64,000 nucleotides of DNA from Onchocerca volvulus (Eukaryota > Nematoda > Chromadorea > Rhabditida > Onchocercidae): NCBI GenBank assembly GCA_000499405.2, contig HG738138.1:16283054-16347053 (forward strand). Reading direction: 5' to 3'. Below are positions 61,647 to 64,000 of this stretch, one piece after another. Within the stretch, counting starts at the first letter, position 1. Each line of letters opens with the position of its first letter. Under the pieces are notes generated by a model that saw nothing but the letters and a program-made list of their open reading frames with translations, was not told where the DNA came from and searched no databases. The position numbers and the translations under genes are program-made.

Positions 61647-62437
61647 GTGACATCTATCGTTCCAGGTTTGCTAAAACGATTTGTAATTGGATACAGCAAC
61701 ACATGTCACACTACTTTAATCCAAACCTTTCAGGAAGCAATAATATGGATAATTCGATACAGTTAATGTTCTCTTCTGTACTTTTACAATCTGTTCACAC
61801 AAGCTTAGATTACTGTCGAAGTGTACGATGATAATTAACAAAGATGGGGATTTTTTTTTTTTTAAATTTTTATATTCGAGATTTCATTCCTTTTGAGTTT
61901 ATACTTTAATTCGGACTTTTCCTGGCTTATTTTTTGAGCCTTTCATCCATTTGGCATATCTTGGATTTTGAATTCTTACTTTATTGGCTACAGTATTCAT
62001 CGTTTTCGTTCTTAGGGATTTATCATCCTTTGAAAGAAGTTATCATTGATATATCATCTCATTTAATGGTTTATTTCAGATGATTGATTTTTTTTAGGTT
62101 TTTAATAAAAAGAAACAATCTTTGGCATCGGACTAAAGTTGACTTATAATATGATGAATCGATAGGAGTGATTGAAATGATTGTTTTGTTTGGCACAGTA
62201 GAAATGATTTCTCTTTTCCCATAGTTGTTTGTTCATTTGTGCATTAAAACCTTTCACGCACGAAAGGTCAATACTTCAGGAATTCGTTCAAGTAGTTCTA
62301 TGCATTCAGAAGTATCATCATTGCATGCCGCGCAACACTTACTTTCCGTATTAATCGTGCCGACTTTTGATGTGATGAGCCATTTGATTCGCATTTTTGA
62401 TACTACAGAAGTCACTTCATCCCGTATCAGCAAATAG
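61647..62437 (+). CDS. Tentative gene, two exons, unknown product
   Basis: Exon 61647..61822 (acceptor GGTTGCAG, donor GTACGA, phase 0 at its end) reads DIYRSRFAKTICNWIQQHMS and on to SVHTSLDYCRS. Exon 62225..62437 starts right after TTTTCCCATAG in phase 0 and reads FVHLCIKTFHARKVNTSG, then SSMHSEVSSLHAAQHLLSVL and IRIFDTTEVTSSRISK before TAG. GC content rises over both exons. I recognise no domain. A third open segment in another frame (about 62410-62515, KKRSREVLPLVATLLPSITEYF) overlaps the end and might be an alternative last exon. Confidence 0.35.
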
Positions 62438-64000
62438 TTTCACCGATAAGAAGCGGTCACGCGAAGTACTTCCACTTGTTGCAACACTATTGCCAAGTAT
62501 CACAGAATACTTCTGAACAAATAAGCTGAACTTTGATGATAACCGCTTAACCTTTTGACCTAATGAAATATATATATATATATATGATAGTGCTCTTCTA
62601 GGGATATGTATATCAATAATATGTCATCAAAAATCTAGAGCAAAAAAACTATGGTAGTTTTTGTATAAATTTAACCAGTTCTTTAGTTCTTTTACTTGCA
62701 GTTGGCAATGATACAAATGGTATAACCTTATTTCAAAAAAATTTAAAAACAGCTGGGAAGAGAGTGTGAGTGCCAGTTCCATCCTTTTTCCTATTTTAAC
62801 ATTTCTTCAGTTCTCCTAAATGCATCGCGAGTTATAATTGTGATGTGCTTATTCCACTTCATTTACTTCATTAAAATGTATGTTTTCTTTTAAAATGCTA
62901 TTAAATCGTAATAGAAAAGAAAATATTAATGAAAACTAGAAAGCATAAATGGATATTACAGGAAATAAATTACTAGAAAGTCAGAATTTCTTAAGGAATT
63001 TAATTCTTTATAGTCGATCCAATAAATGACGATATCTGAAAAATCTTCCTATTCTTATGTGATTTAATGAAAACAAACTTGATCTTGAAGAATATGAATG
63101 TTTTCGAAATATCTTAATTTGTTTTTTGACATTATCAAGTTTTGAATATTTTGACGTTGAAGCCATAATATGATAAAATTAGTGATAGGTATACTTTATG
63201 AAATGTCATCTTGTATACTGATTATGTCCATCAAAGTTCGCTTTGTTTCGTTTTGTAAGCCATTAATTCATTTGTTGCTGTGTTAGCAGATTCATATCAC
63301 TCTCAAAGTACAGAAATGAAATTTTTATGGTTCTTTTTACTTTCAAATTTGTGACAGTACTTTTTCTTTATTGTCCTTTTATCAGTTAGTGATGTAAAAA
63401 GGAATAAAATGAATTTAAACTTCTCGATATTTGAAAAATTCAGTAATTTTTATTAGAGAGAAGTGAGTTTATTTGGTATCATTGACTTTCTGAAACTTCA
63501 AAAGCCATTTCATTCATACGATTCCCGTGTGAGAATAAATTAAAGCCAAAGAACTTCAGACTAAATCTTTTTTTTTTTTCTACTATAAGCGGAACATATC
63601 TTATTGATAAGCTCATTTTACTTGTATATCATTCAGCTTATCATATTACCATTGGCTGATCAGCTGTCTGCTACAGAAATCGAAAGTTGGAATTACACTT
63701 TCGGCATACCTTTTTTGTAAAGTATATTGATAATTGTAACAAAGGTGTTATAATTGGCTATGCGATTGGATTACATCTTGCACGACGAAACTATCAAATG
63801 TCGGATGTAGTTCTAAAAAAAAAAAAGTAAGACAGGTGTATAATTGGAGAATAAAAAAAAAAAAAAAAAAAAAGGAGTAAAAGGAGTGGAAGTTATGAAT
63901 GAGAAGAAAAAAGGAGAAAAGAAGAAAGGTAAATAATAAAAAAAGAAAAAAGAATATTGAACAGATAATGAATAAATAAAGTAAGCATTAAGAATTTGCA
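62438..64000. other. AT-rich right end
   Basis: Contains (TA)n at 62568-62585, an A-homopolymer at 63853-63873 and no supported gene. Confidence 0.5.

Noticed and set aside
61647..62437. Resemblance of the second exon to a RhoGAP helix
   Set aside because: Key RhoGAP residues and the following N-L-A motif are absent in any phase-consistent reading.

Overview
This window looks like nuclear DNA of a nematode, most likely a filarial one. It is very AT-rich, has short introns (about 80-400 bp) ending in TTTCAG-like acceptors, and has several start codons sitting just after an acceptor, as in spliced-leader trans-splicing. It also carries a degenerate nematode-like 28S rRNA fragment. There is no operon, ribosome-binding site or other prokaryotic signal. 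Most of the 64 kb is low-complexity, non-coding DNA. Apart from one 1196-codon open reading frame, genes must be assembled from short exons by splice sites, phase and protein-like codons, so most small models are tentative.

Layout: 0.3-4.4 kb holds tentative exons of small genes (a membrane protein on -, two small genes on +). 4.4-22.8 kb is mostly AT-rich repeats: 28-bp and 36-bp minisatellites, diverged tandem duplications, microsatellites, a 28S rRNA pseudogene and a microRNA-like hairpin. 22.85-26.44 kb is a large intron-less gene for a charged, probably disordered protein. 28.4-30.5 kb holds a tentative secreted small protein and a possible neuropeptide precursor. 33.68-53.21 kb is a large inverted structure: two near-identical 2914-bp arms in opposite orientation around a 13.7-kb loop. 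53.2-64 kb contains further tentative exons, including a netrin/TIMP-like one.

The main discovery is a cluster of BH3-only (EGL-1-like) cell-death activator genes. Each inverted arm carries one identical copy (gene A at 34.1 kb on +, A' at 52.8 kb on -), and the loop carries a diverged paralogue (gene B at 42.5-43.4 kb on -). A and B share a BH3 core (IARQLRDMADRF and IAKQLRYFADQF) that closely matches the BIM-type BH3 helix. Both have a phase-1 intron just before the BH3, a 128-nt BH3 exon, a phase-0 intron and a short last exon containing IIK. By family knowledge, such proteins bind the CED-9/BCL-2 protein and free CED-4 to activate CED-3 caspase. Three such genes within 19 kb, two of them in a palindrome-like duplication, suggests recent copy-number change of the apoptosis trigger, unless the inverted arms are an assembly artefact.
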